Positions 9,345 to 18,712 are shown, numbered from the stretch's first letter. The stretch: DNA of 64,000 bases from Desulfobacter hydrogenophilus (GCF_004319545.1 NZ_CP036313.1:817501-881500), one strand, 5' to 3'. A program made the numbers and translations. Notes: generated from the sequence alone by a model not told the origin.

Positions 9345-10982
9345 TCAAATAACCTTAACCTCGTAAGTCTGATTGGTGTGGGGATCAATCACATGAACCG
9401 CGCATGCAAGACACGGGTCAAAGGAATGGACGGTCCGAAGCACTTCTATAGGTTTGGACGGATCAGCCACAGGTGTGCCCACAAGTGATTTTTCCACCGG
9501 CCCTTTCTGTTTTTTGCTGTCACGGGGACCAAAATTCCATGTGGAGGGCACCACGTATTGGTAATTTTTAATCTTGCCGCCTTTAATATCAATCCAGTGC
9601 CCAAGCGCACCACGGGGAACATCGTTCAGGCCACCGCCCTGGCCCTTGTCCGGCATGGTCCAGGGTTGATAGGTTTTTTTGTTGCCCGATGCGATATTTG
9701 ATTTCAATGTTTCGATCCAGCCTTCCATGGCGTCTGAAATGACCACGGTTTCAATGGCCCGGGCAGCTGTCCTGCCAAGGGTGGAGAACAGGGCGCCTTT
9801 CCCCACATCAAGGGTCTTCAGGGTATGGTCAACCAATTTTTTCACATGGTCATGTCCCTTTGCATAGGCCACCAGCACACGTGCCAGAGGACCAACTTCC
9901 GCAGACTTGCCGGCATATCTTGGGGCCTTGATCCAGGAGTATTTATCGTCGGTGTTGTAGAAAACCTCTCCGGCGATGGGCTTGGTTTCTCCGGAAAGAG
10001 GATGTTTAGCCTCGCCTTTTTCATACCAGGCCCGGGTAACGTCCTCGGCAATTTTGTCGGTGTTTACGGCCGCGTAGGCCAGACTTGCGTCGACAACACC
10101 GCCAGGCAGCAGCAGGTCGTCATCAACTTTCTTCTGGGGGAATTCGCCATAGGCAAGATAGGCATCATTGTTTCCACCGATGGCACCCCATTCTTTATAA
10201 AAAGATGCAATGGCCAATAGGTCAGGCAGGTATACTTCGTCGACAAATGCCTTGGTCTCTTTCCAGATCTGTGTGTATTCGTCAATTCTCTCCGGCGTCA
10301 GGTCTCTTACGGATGTAATACCACCGACAACCAGGGACTGGGGATGTGGATTTTTGCCGCCGAAAATGGCATGCATGCGCGCAGCCTTGGCCTGAAGCTT
10401 TAAGCCTTCAATGTAGTGGGCCGAAGCCATAAGATTGGCTTCGGCTGGCAGGTTGTAGGCTGAATGTCCCCAATATGCATTATTAAAGGGGCCCAACTGC
10501 CCGCTGTTTACAAAGGTTTTCAGCCTGGTCTGAATTTCGCTGAAGTATGCTGAGTTCTGGGGCCGTCCGGATACGTTTTCAGACAGTTTTGCCGTCTTAG
10601 CCGGGTCCGCGGACAGGGCGCTGACAATATCCACCCAGTCCAGGGCATGCAAGTGATAAAAATGAACAATGTGGTCATGCTGGAACTGACTGCCATGCAG
10701 CAGATTCCGGATGATCCGTGCATTTTCCGGAATTTCTATGTTGCAGGCCTGTTCCACCGCGCGTACGGAGGCAAGTGCATGGACATAAGTGCAAACACCG
10801 CAGGAGCGCTGAACAAAATGATGTGCATCCCTGGGGTCACGCCCCTGGAGCATCATCTCAATGCCCCGGAACATCTGCCCGGAGCACCAGGCGTCAACCA
10901 CCTTGCCCTTTTCAACTTCCACCTCGATTCTAAGGTGCCCCTCTATTCTGGTGATGGGGTCAACAATGATTCTTTTACCCAT
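9345..10982 (-). CDS. hynA: [NiFe] hydrogenase large subunit
   Basis: The catalytic subunit carrying the Ni-Fe centre for reversible H2 oxidation. Both metal-binding motifs are intact: RSCGVC with Cys61 and Cys64, and DPCLACAVH at 522-530, followed by a 15-residue tail to be removed after His530. Cysteine, not selenocysteine, sits at each ligand position, so this is a standard [NiFe] type. The start at 10982 (MGKRIIVDPITRIEGH) is preferred over an ATG 18 bp upstream because the AAAGGA ribosome site falls at the right distance from it. Length 545 aa is normal. The small-subunit gene is 67 bp upstream, giving the usual small-large-protease order. Probably periplasmic through co-export with the Tat-bearing small subunit. 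hynA follows Desulfovibrio naming. Confidence 0.95.
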   Translation of the reverse strand: MGKRIIVDPITRIEGHLRIEVEVEKGKVVDAWCSGQMFRGIEMMLQGRDPRDAHHFVQRSCGVCTYVHALASVRAVEQACNIEIPENARIIRNLLHGSQFQHDHIVHFYHLHALDWVDIVSALSADPAKTAKLSENVSGRPQNSAYFSEIQTRLKTFVNSGQLGPFNNAYWGHSAYNLPAEANLMASAHYIEGLKLQAKAARMHAIFGGKNPHPQSLVVGGITSVRDLTPERIDEYTQIWKETKAFVDEVYLPDLLAIASFYKEWGAIGGNNDAYLAYGEFPQKKVDDDLLLPGGVVDASLAYAAVNTDKIAEDVTRAWYEKGEAKHPLSGETKPIAGEVFYNTDDKYSWIKAPRYAGKSAEVGPLARVLVAYAKGHDHVKKLVDHTLKTLDVGKGALFSTLGRTAARAIETVVISDAMEGWIETLKSNIASGNKKTYQPWTMPDKGQGGGLNDVPRGALGHWIDIKGGKIKNYQYVVPSTWNFGPRDSKKQKGPVEKSLVGTPVADPSKPIEVLRTVHSFDPCLACAVHVIDPHTNQTYEVKVI

Positions 10983-11049
10983 AATAATATCCTTTCGCAT
11001 CAGATGTGCTGTGTTTTAATTTTAAATGATGGACCGCCAACTAAAAGCT

Positions 11050-11991
11050 CTACATTTCTTCGTAGAAAGGCGTCATTTCGTCCCAGAAGCCGGGTTCACT
11101 GCAGCCAATGCAGGGATGACCGGCCTGAATGGGGAAACTCGTCGCATCGTTAAATTTTGCAGTGGGACAATTATTATAGGTTTCAGGGCCTTTACAACCC
11201 ATTTTATAAAGACAGTATCCAAGCTCGGCTTCCTTGGAGCCGAATTCCTCGACAAACTCATCGTTTTCATAATGTTCGAGTCGCGGACAATTGTCATGCA
11301 CAGTTTCCCCATAAGCAAAGAGGGGTCTGCCGTAATCATCAAGTTCTATCTTTTCGTTGTCTAAATACTTGAGGATGGTACCAAGCAAATTTAAGGGATT
11401 GAAAGGACAACCGGGCAGGTTAATGGTATCAATGCCGATGGCATCTTTTACGCCTTTATACCCGCCGGGATTGGGAGCAGCAGCAGCTATACCGCCGTAT
11501 GCGGAGCAACTCCCCACACAGATGGTTGCGGCAGCTTTGGGGATGACTTCCCGGGCAATTTCAAGGAATGTTTTTCCGGAAACCTTGCCGTATGAACCGT
11601 TGTAACTGGTTCCAACGGCACCTTCCACAATACAGAGAAATTTGCCTTTGTACTTCTCAACAGCATCGTGCAGGCTTTTTTCTGCCTGCTCACCAGCCGC
11701 AGCCATAAGGGTTTCATGGTATTCTACGGAAATGGTTTCCAGGATGATGCCACCCACATCCGGGGTCCTTAAAAATGCTTCCGAACATCCGGTACATTCA
11801 GAAAAATGTAGCCACACCACCGGGGGACGTATCGCAGCTGCTTTTTCAATCTTCGCGGCCACCTGTCCCACAAGGGAGTATGACAAGCCCATGGTCGCAG
11901 TCAGGGCCGTGCAGTACTTGAGAAAATCTCTTCTTGAGACCCCTTTTGATTCTAATACTTCATAAAATTTCTTGCTGGAATTTGTTTCCAT
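11050..11991 (-). CDS. hynB: [NiFe] hydrogenase small subunit, Tat-exported
   Basis: The electron-transfer subunit with three Fe-S clusters. A twin-arginine signal begins SRRDFLKYC (Arg20-Arg21) ahead of a moderately hydrophobic segment, so the dimer should be exported folded. Proximal-cluster ligands include ECTGCSE, GSCSAYGG and GCPFNP. The C-terminal part has HDNCPR, GYCLYKMGCKGP, NNCPTAKFN and GHPCIGC, which suits a distal [4Fe-4S] and a medial [3Fe-4S] cluster of the D. gigas type. The protein ends soon after that motif with no C-terminal membrane anchor. The start at 11991 is chosen because GGAGG lies 5 bp before it; an ATG 36 bp upstream lacks a site. First gene of the hydrogenase operon. 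Confidence 0.94.
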   Translation of the reverse strand: METNSSKKFYEVLESKGVSRRDFLKYCTALTATMGLSYSLVGQVAAKIEKAAAIRPPVVWLHFSECTGCSEAFLRTPDVGGIILETISVEYHETLMAAAGEQAEKSLHDAVEKYKGKFLCIVEGAVGTSYNGSYGKVSGKTFLEIAREVIPKAAATICVGSCSAYGGIAAAAPNPGGYKGVKDAIGIDTINLPGCPFNPLNLLGTILKYLDNEKIELDDYGRPLFAYGETVHDNCPRLEHYENDEFVEEFGSKEAELGYCLYKMGCKGPETYNNCPTAKFNDATSFPIQAGHPCIGCSEPGFWDEMTPFYEEM

Positions 11992-12010
11992 AATACCTCC
12001 ATTATTGCTG

Positions 12011-12029
12011 TTATGATTTCGTATCATAA
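12011..12029. promoter_or_regulatory. Inverted repeat in hydrogenase leader
   Basis: TTATGAT and ATCATAA, 7-bp perfect arms with a 5-bp spacer, lie between the predicted start of transcription (about 12034) and the ribosome site of the hydrogenase operon. It could be an operator or a short leader hairpin. No regulator is recognisable from the sequence alone. Confidence 0.35.
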
Positions 12030-12040
12030 ATTTAATTGAT

Positions 12041-12070
12041 ATTATAAATGACCGAATCAGACCTGATCAA
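12041..12070 (-). promoter_or_regulatory. Predicted sigma70-type promoter of the hydrogenase operon
   Basis: On the minus strand, TTGATC (12070-12065) is followed after 18 bp by a perfect TATAAT (12046-12041). The predicted transcript start is near 12034, leaving a leader of about 43 nt to the small-subunit ATG. The MITE-like element ends 25 bp upstream of the -35 box. Confidence 0.6.
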
Positions 12071-12094
12071 ATTGATTATTCGGATCTATCGTAA

Positions 12095-12340
12095 CTCCCC
12101 ATTCGCTTATTTTGAAATCAGAAAAGCCAATTTATAATCATGGGGAGTCATTATTTGCCTAAAAAAAGACAATCCTGAATAATTTTAGTTTTTAATTCTT
12201 ATATGGTTTGTTTTTTGCATATAAAAATTATGATTTTGCATTCCAAATATGACATAATTTTTCTGAGCAAGAGTATTATAACACAATATATTGTGTGTAA
12301 AAATTAACAAAACACTAAAAAAAATAAGCGAATGGGGAGA
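12095..12340. mobile_element. MITE-like non-coding element, 246 bp
   Basis: The ends are perfect 19-bp terminal inverted repeats (CTCCCCATTCGCTTATTTT at 12095-12113 and its complement at 12322-12340). They are flanked immediately on both sides by the 7-bp direct repeat ATCGTAA (12088-12094 and 12341-12347), the footprint expected from transposition. The interior is very AT-rich with no coding capacity. It contains a 16-bp palindrome at 12281-12296 and a 10-bp-arm hairpin at 12223-12262. No transposase with matching ends is in the window, so it was presumably mobilised in trans. It sits just upstream of the hydrogenase promoter. Confidence 0.82.
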
Positions 12341-12347
12341 TCGTAAC

Positions 12348-12602
12348 GAAACGAATTAACTATTTCCATCATTATAATTTCATAAAAAAATATATAGAAC
12401 CTATAAAAATTTATAAATTTTTGTAGGATGAGCCCCGAAGAAAAACCGGATTCCAATTTTTACCAATTGGATATACAAACGCGCCCGAACTTGTATGATC
12501 ATTGCAAGAGAATTGAGAGTGGAACAAAAAGAAGGGAACCGGAAAATTGTTAAATCCAACCGGGCCAAACCCATACCCCGGAGGTCTCTATGATTTTATA
12601 GA
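12348..12602. other. Intergenic DNA without a gene
   Basis: AT-rich sequence between the MITE-like element and the hairpin next to the IS1380 element. It holds a near-perfect 26-bp palindrome at 12401-12426. Apart from that I see no coding potential, RNA gene or recognisable promoter. Confidence 0.5.
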
Positions 12603-12647
12603 TAATAGGCGCAAAATAAAATTTTAAAATTGATTTTGCGCCTATTA
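12603..12647 (-). terminator. Hairpin, probable terminator of the beta-oxidation operon, displaced by an IS
   Basis: Fifteen-bp perfect arms (TAATAGGCGCAAAAT at 12603-12617 and its complement at 12633-12647) surround a 15-nt loop. It lies downstream of the 3-hydroxyacyl-CoA dehydrogenase gene once the IS is removed, and there is no other gene it could serve. The last five bases of the right arm, TATTA, are the target repeat of the IS1380-family insertion, so the element landed at the edge of the stem. The T-tract is weak. Confidence 0.5.
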
Positions 12648-14370
12648 CCTGAATTCCCGGCATAAAATTTGCCTAATCAGCCTTTGCCCTCTGATACATA
12701 AAAATCTGCTGAGGTTTGGCCTCTGCAAACCCTGACCTAAGATCATATTTGATGGTTTATTGGCTGGCAATCCTAGCTAATCCGTTTTTTTACTGAACTA
12801 TACTCAATTCCCATGCTCAAATCACGCCAGATAGGAATAGTTCACCATTAGCGCTCTGCGCATAACTTTTCCAGCCCAAGTTTTCACCCAATAATGCGCT
12901 TATCCGGGAGAACAACGTAATCGGTGCAATACGTTCTCAGCCAATTGGGCGAATGGGTTAATCTTACCAAATGAAATGCTCCACCGCCTGCCACTATAAA
13001 TTAAACGGCCGGCCATATACATTAAGTCCTGCATGACTGTTCTTAACCTCCTTCGTGAGACTGTTTTTCTACGGTTGACCGGAAGATTGTTCTCATCCTG
13101 TTCCTCAAGACTAATTTGGCCTATGATTCTAAGGGTGTTGTACGCCAAAAGAGCGAGATGGAGAATCAGGCTGTTGCTGCTAAAATGGCAGCTGGGGAAC
13201 CGTTCTAACCCAATATCACTTTTAATTTCTGAGTGAAATTGTTCACTGGTTCCATGATCATGGTATAAATTAATGACCTCTTGGGGGCTCAGCCCGGTTA
13301 TGGTAATCCAATAGGTCTCTACTTCGATTTTGGGAAAAAGCAGGGGTTCTCCTTTTTCTTCATATCGTTCAGTCACTTTGAAGACAATCGGACGTGGCAA
13401 TGCATGCCCTTTGGGGTCAACAGTTGTTTGCCCGACCCACACACTTTTGTGTTTACAGCGAATCAATTTAACGTTTTCAGTATTCTGAGCCAGGATAAAC
13501 CAGCCATCCAAAGATTCTTTACGTAAATTGCGCTTAACCAAGACATCAACACCTTCGTATTTTTTTATTATTTCAAAATTATCCTGACTGTCATTTCCTG
13601 AATCAAGACGCATAAGAAGAGGTTCTTGGGTGATCTGCCTGGTTAATTTCAATATTTCTTGAATGAATGCCGGGGTGTTTTTTTGACAATGCTGACTGCC
13701 TTTTCTAAGCTCCACATTGATTAAATATCCTTCAGTTCCCAGATATCCGAACATCGGTGCATATCCATCACAACCTTTGTATGTCCTGGAAACCCCCTCT
13801 TTTTTCGTTTTTGAATTGTCAAAGGGGCTGACATCCAGGTCTAAGGGAATATAATTGCCGACACTCGTCTGAACTGGTGAAATGGCGGGTGCTTTGCCTC
13901 GAATCATTTCAACTGAAGCTTCCTTGATAAGTTCATTGGCAGATTCCCCGATCAGGTCAATACGTTCACGCAAGGTTGATTGGGAAGGACAATTGCTGAT
14001 TCCCATAGCTTGGGTAAAAAAAAATGGATCCTGCCTGAAAATTTCAATAGCGATGTAGTCTGGCTTACCAACACAAATAAGTCCTAACATGGACGAAAGG
14101 ATCTCTCCATGAGAAATATTAGGATCAACACAATGTACATCCGGTAAATTTTTGAAGCGCTCAGCAAAATTAATGGACTTAAGCAATGCACCTACAGGGA
14201 GCAATCCGCTTTGACTGACAAGGTTTTCATTTCCATGTTTTACATTGATAGTGGTCGGCATCGGTCTTCACCTCCGAAGTGAATGTTTTTTTAATGCCAT
14301 TATATTAATTTTATATTAAAATTTCAATGTGTTATATTCAAAAAAGCAATCTTTATGCCGCTAACTCAGG
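12648..14370 (-). mobile_element. IS1380-family insertion sequence, complete
   Basis: A 1723-bp element bounded by imperfect inverted repeats of about 25 bp that begin CCTGA and share CGGCATAAA (12648-12673 and 14345-14370). It is flanked by a 5-bp direct repeat, TATTA (12643-12647 and 14371-14375), consistent with the short target duplications of IS1380 elements. It carries one intact transposase gene on the minus strand. About 250 bp of non-coding DNA lies between the transposase stop and the left end. It is inserted between the 3-hydroxyacyl-CoA dehydrogenase gene and its likely terminator. Confidence 0.85.
12900..14261 (-). CDS. IS1380-family transposase
   Basis: A 453-aa DDE transposase of normal IS1380 length with no stops or frameshifts, so the element may still be active. 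Recognisable family segments include LDLDVSPFDNSKTKKEGVSR, the GYDGYAP-like CDGYAPMFGYLG, NVELRKGSQHCQKNTP and LMRLDSGNDS, in which Asp residues of the catalytic triad are expected. A C-terminal basic region (RRKTVSRRRLRTVMQD) follows. The ATG at 14261 has GGAGG about 8 bp upstream. It is transcribed toward the hydrogenase operon and is enclosed by the terminal repeats described for the element. Confidence 0.9.
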   Translation of the reverse strand: MPTTINVKHGNENLVSQSGLLPVGALLKSINFAERFKNLPDVHCVDPNISHGEILSSMLGLICVGKPDYIAIEIFRQDPFFFTQAMGISNCPSQSTLRERIDLIGESANELIKEASVEMIRGKAPAISPVQTSVGNYIPLDLDVSPFDNSKTKKEGVSRTYKGCDGYAPMFGYLGTEGYLINVELRKGSQHCQKNTPAFIQEILKLTRQITQEPLLMRLDSGNDSQDNFEIIKKYEGVDVLVKRNLRKESLDGWFILAQNTENVKLIRCKHKSVWVGQTTVDPKGHALPRPIVFKVTERYEEKGEPLLFPKIEVETYWITITGLSPQEVINLYHDHGTSEQFHSEIKSDIGLERFPSCHFSSNSLILHLALLAYNTLRIIGQISLEEQDENNLPVNRRKTVSRRRLRTVMQDLMYMAGRLIYSGRRWSISFGKINPFAQLAENVLHRLRCSPG

Positions 14371-14387
14371 TATTAGTTTAGAAGACT

Positions 14388-15230
14388 TTAATAGTCAAAA
14401 AATCCTTTGCCACTTTTTCGACCAAGCCAACCGGCCCGGACATATTTTCGCAGCAGCGGCGTGGCCCTGTACTTGGAATCCTTAAACTCTTCATAAAGGA
14501 CATCCATGATGGCCAGACAGACGTCCAATCCGACCAGATCGCCCAAGGCAAGGGGACCTATGGGATGGTTGGCGCCCAGTTTCATAGCCGTATCAATATC
14601 TTGAGCGCTGGCAACGCCTTCGGCATAGATGGCGGCAGCTTCGTTGATCATGGGAATCAATATTCGGTTCACCACAAACCCCGGTGCTTCATCCACCTGT
14701 ACCGGCTGCTTGCCAAGATCCAGGGACAATGCCTTTACAGCGTCAAATGTCTCGTCAGATGTGGCAACCCCTTTGATGATCTCTATTAGGGCCATAACAG
14801 GTGCCGGGTTAAAAAAGTGCATGCCGATCACCTTATCCGGACGTTTTGTGGCCGTGGCCACCTCGGCAATGGAAAGGGAAGAGGTGTTGGTGGCCAAAAT
14901 GGTTGACGGTTTGCAGATATTGTCAAGTTCACTGAAAATCTGCTTTTTGATCTTCATATTTTCCACGGCAGCTTCCACCACAAGATCGCAATCCTGGGCA
15001 TCTGCTGGATCTGTGGTGCCTATAATCCGGGAAAGAATGGGCTGAATCATGACCTCTTCCAATTTACCCTTGGATGCCATGCGACTCAAATTTTTAGAAA
15101 TGATCGAAATGCCCTTGTTAACAAACTCTTGTTCAATATCCCGCAACACCACCATATAGCCATTGACGGCAAAAACCTGGGCGATTCCGGCACCCATGGT
15201 GCCCGCACCGATTACACATATTTTTTTCAT
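14388..15230 (-). CDS. hbd: 3-hydroxyacyl-CoA (3-hydroxybutyryl-CoA) dehydrogenase
   Basis: An NAD(P)-dependent dehydrogenase oxidising or reducing 3-hydroxyacyl-CoA, the third step of beta-oxidation. The Rossmann motif GAGTMGAG begins at residue 7, NTSSLSI contains the catalytic Ser region and GMHFFNPAP the catalytic His. Length 280 aa is typical of single-domain Hbd proteins. Start set at the second ATG (15230), which gives the canonical [14 protein letters not shown]-terminus and has AAAGG at a suitable distance; an ATG 21 bp upstream is less likely. It is the last gene of a three-gene operon after acyl-CoA dehydrogenase and thiolase. An IS1380 element begins 18 bp past its stop. Confidence 0.92.
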   Translation of the reverse strand: MKKICVIGAGTMGAGIAQVFAVNGYMVVLRDIEQEFVNKGISIISKNLSRMASKGKLEEVMIQPILSRIIGTTDPADAQDCDLVVEAAVENMKIKKQIFSELDNICKPSTILATNTSSLSIAEVATATKRPDKVIGMHFFNPAPVMALIEIIKGVATSDETFDAVKALSLDLGKQPVQVDEAPGFVVNRILIPMINEAAAIYAEGVASAQDIDTAMKLGANHPIGPLALGDLVGLDVCLAIMDVLYEEFKDSKYRATPLLRKYVRAGWLGRKSGKGFFDY

Positions 15231-15259
15231 ATAAGTATGACCTTTCATCACATCAGTTG

Positions 15260-16555
15260 TTATTTAATTATATTTTCCACAACCATGGCCATCCCCATAC
15301 CCCCGCCAATACACATGGACACAAGTCCTGTGCCATAGCCTTTGCGCTTCATCTCATGGATCAGAGTAACCATCTGCCGGGCCCCGGTGCACCCGATGGG
15401 GTGGCCCAGGGAGATGCCGCTGCCCAGCTGATTGGCAAATTCAGGATCAATGTCCAGCTCCATCATGCACCCCAAAGCCTGGGACGCAAACGCCTCGTTC
15501 AGTTCAATGATATCCATGTCGTTTATGGACATACCCGTGGACTTCAACACCCGACGCACCGCAGGAATCGGCCCCAGCCCCATATACGCCGGATCCACGC
15601 CGCCTGTGGCAAACCCTTTAATCTTGACATAGGGCGTCAGCCCAAGTTCTTTGGCCTTATCTGCGCTCATCATGACCACGGCGGCACCACCATCATTAAT
15701 CCCCGATGCATTGCCCGCCGTAACGGAACCGTCCTTTTTGAACACGGGTTTCATCTTGGCCATCTTTTCCATGGAGGTTTCCATGGGCCGTTCATCCGTA
15801 TCGACAATCACCTCGGCCTTGCGGTTACGGGTGGTCACCGGCACGATCTCTTCTTTAAACGTACCGTTTTCAATGGCAGCCCGTGCCCTTGCATGGCTCA
15901 TGCAGGACAGCTTATCCTGATCATGCCGGGAAATATTATAAAGTTCCGCAATGTTCTCAGCCGTCACGCCCATGTGATACCCGTTGAAAATTTCAAAGAG
16001 GCCGTCATACACCATCAGGTCATAGATATCCCCTTTTCCGGAGACCTCCATGCGGTATCCCCACCGGGCACGCGTCATGGCCATGGGCGCGTTACTCATA
16101 CTTTCCTGACCGCCGGCAATCACCACATCGGCCTGCCCGCTCATGATGGATGAAGCCCCAATGGCAATGGACTTAAGCCCTGATCCGCATATTTTATTCA
16201 CCGTAAAACCATAGGTTTCCTTGGGTACACCCGCCCGGATCATAGCCTGCCTGCCGGGACTTTGGCCCTGGCCTGCCTGCAAGACATTGCCCATAATCAC
16301 TTCGTCCACAGCAATGGGTGTGGCATCGGTATTCCAGTTTCCGTAAGCTTCTTCCAGATCGGTCTTACCCCGGTCTCTCAGTTTATCCGGTGCAAAGGCC
16401 AACATCTCTTCACTGACTTCGGGCCGAAGCCCCGCCCTTTCCATGGCGGTCCGGATCACAATAGCGCCCAGGTCGACGGATGAAACTGTTTTTAACACCC
16501 CGCCAAAACTGCCGATGGCAGTTCGGGCACCGCTGACAATCACTACATCTTTCAT
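15260..16555 (-). CDS. Acetyl-CoA acetyltransferase / 3-ketoacyl-CoA thiolase
   Basis: A thiolase that cleaves 3-ketoacyl-CoA with CoA to release acetyl-CoA, or runs in the condensing direction. The nucleophilic Cys lies in [11 protein letters not shown], the NEAFASQAL motif and [13 protein letters not shown] carry the catalytic Asn/His, and CIGGGMGMA near the C-terminus has the second Cys. At 431 aa it is longer than the usual 390-400 aa, with an insertion of about 25 residues near positions 55-85 ([15 protein letters not shown]). GGAGA before the ATG supports the start. It lies between the acyl-CoA dehydrogenase and 3-hydroxyacyl-CoA dehydrogenase genes. Confidence 0.93.
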   Translation of the reverse strand: MKDVVIVSGARTAIGSFGGVLKTVSSVDLGAIVIRTAMERAGLRPEVSEEMLAFAPDKLRDRGKTDLEEAYGNWNTDATPIAVDEVIMGNVLQAGQGQSPGRQAMIRAGVPKETYGFTVNKICGSGLKSIAIGASSIMSGQADVVIAGGQESMSNAPMAMTRARWGYRMEVSGKGDIYDLMVYDGLFEIFNGYHMGVTAENIAELYNISRHDQDKLSCMSHARARAAIENGTFKEEIVPVTTRNRKAEVIVDTDERPMETSMEKMAKMKPVFKKDGSVTAGNASGINDGGAAVVMMSADKAKELGLTPYVKIKGFATGGVDPAYMGLGPIPAVRRVLKSTGMSINDMDIIELNEAFASQALGCMMELDIDPEFANQLGSGISLGHPIGCTGARQMVTLIHEMKRKGYGTGLVSMCIGGGMGMAMVVENIIK

Positions 16556-16582
16556 AACATTTCTCCTTGCTAAAAAATCCTG

Positions 16583-18385
16583 CTACTTGCTTCCAAAGGC
16601 TGCCTCATCCATCTCAACCACTGCATTGTCAAACGCTTTAAGCGCGTCCAATTTTCCTGCGGTCGTCCCAAGGATCTGGTTGATAAAAAACCGGGCGGTT
16701 TTGATCTGTCCGTCGTAGAACATGTTGTCTTTTTTCTTTTTGCCCTTGTTGGCTGTGGCAATTGCGGCCCGCCATAAAAGCATCCAGGCCATGACAAGGT
16801 CGCCTGTGACCTCCATGAAGGGGTATGAAAAAGCATAGGCCGTCAAAAATTCATCGGACCTGGATTGGGCCTGCAGTTCGGCAGCCACCTCCGAGTAGGT
16901 ATTGAAAAAACCTTCCAGCCGGGCGGTGAGATCGTCAAGACCGTCCGCTGCTTTGGCAAGGGCAAAGGTTTTCTTGATTTCCTCCAGAAAGGCGTTGAAG
17001 GCCGCGCCTTTTTTCATGGAAAGTTTCCGGCCCAAAAGATCAATGGACTGGATGCCGTTGGTTCCCTCGTATAACATGAAGATCCTGGAATCCCTCAGCA
17101 GCTGGGACACAGGGAACTCCTCAATAAAACCGTATCCGCCGTAAATCTGAATGCCCTGGTTGCACACCTCAAAGGATTTGTCCGTGCCATACCCTTTAAT
17201 AATGGGTGTCAGGACTTCCAGTAGATATTCATAATGGGTTTTCTGATCCGCATCTGTGGACACGGCAACCAGGTCGTGACACATACCGCAGAAATAGTTG
17301 AGGCTGCGCAACCCTTCCACATAGGCTTTCATGGTAATCAACTGACGTTTTACATCAGGATGCCGGATGATGGACACCGGTTTTGAACCGGCCGGGGCTT
17401 TGAGTTCCCGGGACTGAATCCGGTCCCGGGCATAATTAAGGGAATATATATATGAGGCCGACGCGTTGGCAAACCCCTGGAGTCCCACCATCTGGCGGGC
17501 TTCGTTCATCATCTCGAACATGGCGGCAACGCCTTTGTTTTCCTGGCCCAAAAGTGTGCCGATACACCCGGTTTTACCCCCCAGAGTCAGAGAACAGGTG
17601 GCATTGCCATGCAGGCCCATTTTATGCTCAATGCCGGTACAGACCACATCGTTGAATTCTCCCGGGCTACCATCTGCGGTCACCCTGAATTTAGGTGCCA
17701 GAAACAGGGAAATGCCTGCAATACCTTCGGGCGCGCCTTCGATTCTGGCCAGAACCGGATGGACGATATTTTCCACCATGTCGTGTTCACCGCCGGAGAT
17801 GAAAATTTTGTTGCCGGACAAAGAATAGGTTCCGTCCCCGTTTGGCTTGGCCGTAGCCGCTACTGCGGCAAGGTCAGAGCCTGCATCAGGCTCTGTCAAA
17901 AGCATGGTGCCGGACCATTTTCCCGACAGCATATTTTTAAGGTAGATTCGCTTTTGCTCATCCGTGCCAAACTTCTCCACAAGTTTGGCCGCGCCATGGG
18001 TGAGCATGTTATAAAGCATAAAGGAATTACAAGCCCCGTAAAAATACTCATTGGCGGCCATGGCAACGGTATGCGGCATCCCCTGCCCGCCCCATTCGGG
18101 ATCATCGGTCATTCCCAGCCATTCGCCTTCATTATACGCTTCATAGACACGATGAAAGGCCTCGGGTACTTTTACTTCACCGGCATTAAAAGAGCAGCCT
18201 TCGTCGCTTATCGTTTGAAGGGGCAGGATCTCTTTAATTGCAAGATTTCTGGCTTCGTTTACGATTAAATCAACGGTCTTTTTCTTAAACTCGGCAAAAC
18301 GTTCATCCTTGCTTAATTTGTCCACGCCCAGTTGTTCATGTAATACGAAATCCACATCCCTTCGATCTGCAATCAATTGTGCCAT
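16583..18385 (-). CDS. Acyl-CoA dehydrogenase, long form
   Basis: A 600-aa flavoprotein that introduces a 2,3 double bond in acyl-CoA and passes electrons to an electron-transfer flavoprotein. It is longer than the 380-aa classical enzymes because of a C-terminal extension of about 130 residues after the core, as in the DmdC/FadE-like subgroup. Core motifs include MLLTEPDAGSDLAA for the flavin site and IYGGYGF followed by FMLYEGTNGIQ, where the Glu is the likely catalytic base. It is the first gene of the beta-oxidation operon. The ATG has AAAGGA upstream, and 327 bp of regulatory DNA separate it from the sigma54-type activator gene. Confidence 0.93.
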   Translation of the reverse strand: MAQLIADRRDVDFVLHEQLGVDKLSKDERFAEFKKKTVDLIVNEARNLAIKEILPLQTISDEGCSFNAGEVKVPEAFHRVYEAYNEGEWLGMTDDPEWGGQGMPHTVAMAANEYFYGACNSFMLYNMLTHGAAKLVEKFGTDEQKRIYLKNMLSGKWSGTMLLTEPDAGSDLAAVAATAKPNGDGTYSLSGNKIFISGGEHDMVENIVHPVLARIEGAPEGIAGISLFLAPKFRVTADGSPGEFNDVVCTGIEHKMGLHGNATCSLTLGGKTGCIGTLLGQENKGVAAMFEMMNEARQMVGLQGFANASASYIYSLNYARDRIQSRELKAPAGSKPVSIIRHPDVKRQLITMKAYVEGLRSLNYFCGMCHDLVAVSTDADQKTHYEYLLEVLTPIIKGYGTDKSFEVCNQGIQIYGGYGFIEEFPVSQLLRDSRIFMLYEGTNGIQSIDLLGRKLSMKKGAAFNAFLEEIKKTFALAKAADGLDDLTARLEGFFNTYSEVAAELQAQSRSDEFLTAYAFSYPFMEVTGDLVMAWMLLWRAAIATANKGKKKKDNMFYDGQIKTARFFINQILGTTAGKLDALKAFDNAVVEMDEAAFGSK

Positions 18386-18517
18386 AAGACTTTTCCTTTA
18401 TAAAAGCTTTGGTTACAAGCGGTCACGGGTGTTCTAGATTTTTACACCCATGGGTCCTAAAAAAAACTGAACGACTGTTCTAAAAGCTTCGGATATGGCA
18501 ATCAACAAATATACCAA

Positions 18518-18598
18518 GCAGTCCGATTATTTATTAACCAATTGATTTAAAGTTCTATTTTCCTATGTTAGATCTATTTTAGGGACGGGCAGTCCGAT
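18518..18598. promoter_or_regulatory. Direct repeats upstream of the beta-oxidation operon
   Basis: The 10-bp sequence GCAGTCCGAT occurs twice (18518-18527 and 18589-18598), 71 bp apart and about 130-210 bp upstream of the acyl-CoA dehydrogenase start. Paired sites at this distance suit enhancer-type binding by the adjacent AAA+ activator. No clear GG-N10-GC sigma54 promoter was found by eye, so the assignment is tentative. Confidence 0.3.
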
Positions 18599-18606
18599 GA
18601 AAATGA

Positions 18607-18703
18607 GTGGCGATAACGCCACGCAAAATAAAAAAAATACAATATAAATGTGAATAATTTTATTAAAATTCAAGGCACTACGAAGACGTGGCCATACTGC
18701 CAC
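18607..18703. promoter_or_regulatory. Two GTGGC-N6-GCCAC inverted repeats
   Basis: The same dyad, GTGGC-N6-GCCAC, occurs at 18607-18622 and 18688-18703, 81 bp apart, in the gap between the activator gene and the acyl-CoA dehydrogenase gene. The second lies 10 bp after the activator stop codon. Arms are identical and spacers differ, as expected for protein-binding sites. The second could alternatively be a terminator hairpin. The remainder of the 18386-18712 gap shows no gene. Confidence 0.4.
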
Positions 18704-18712
18704 GTTTTGGGG

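Noticed and set aside
9345..10982. Selenocysteine-containing [NiFeSe] hydrogenase
   Set aside because: All four metal ligands are Cys codons and there is no in-frame TGA.
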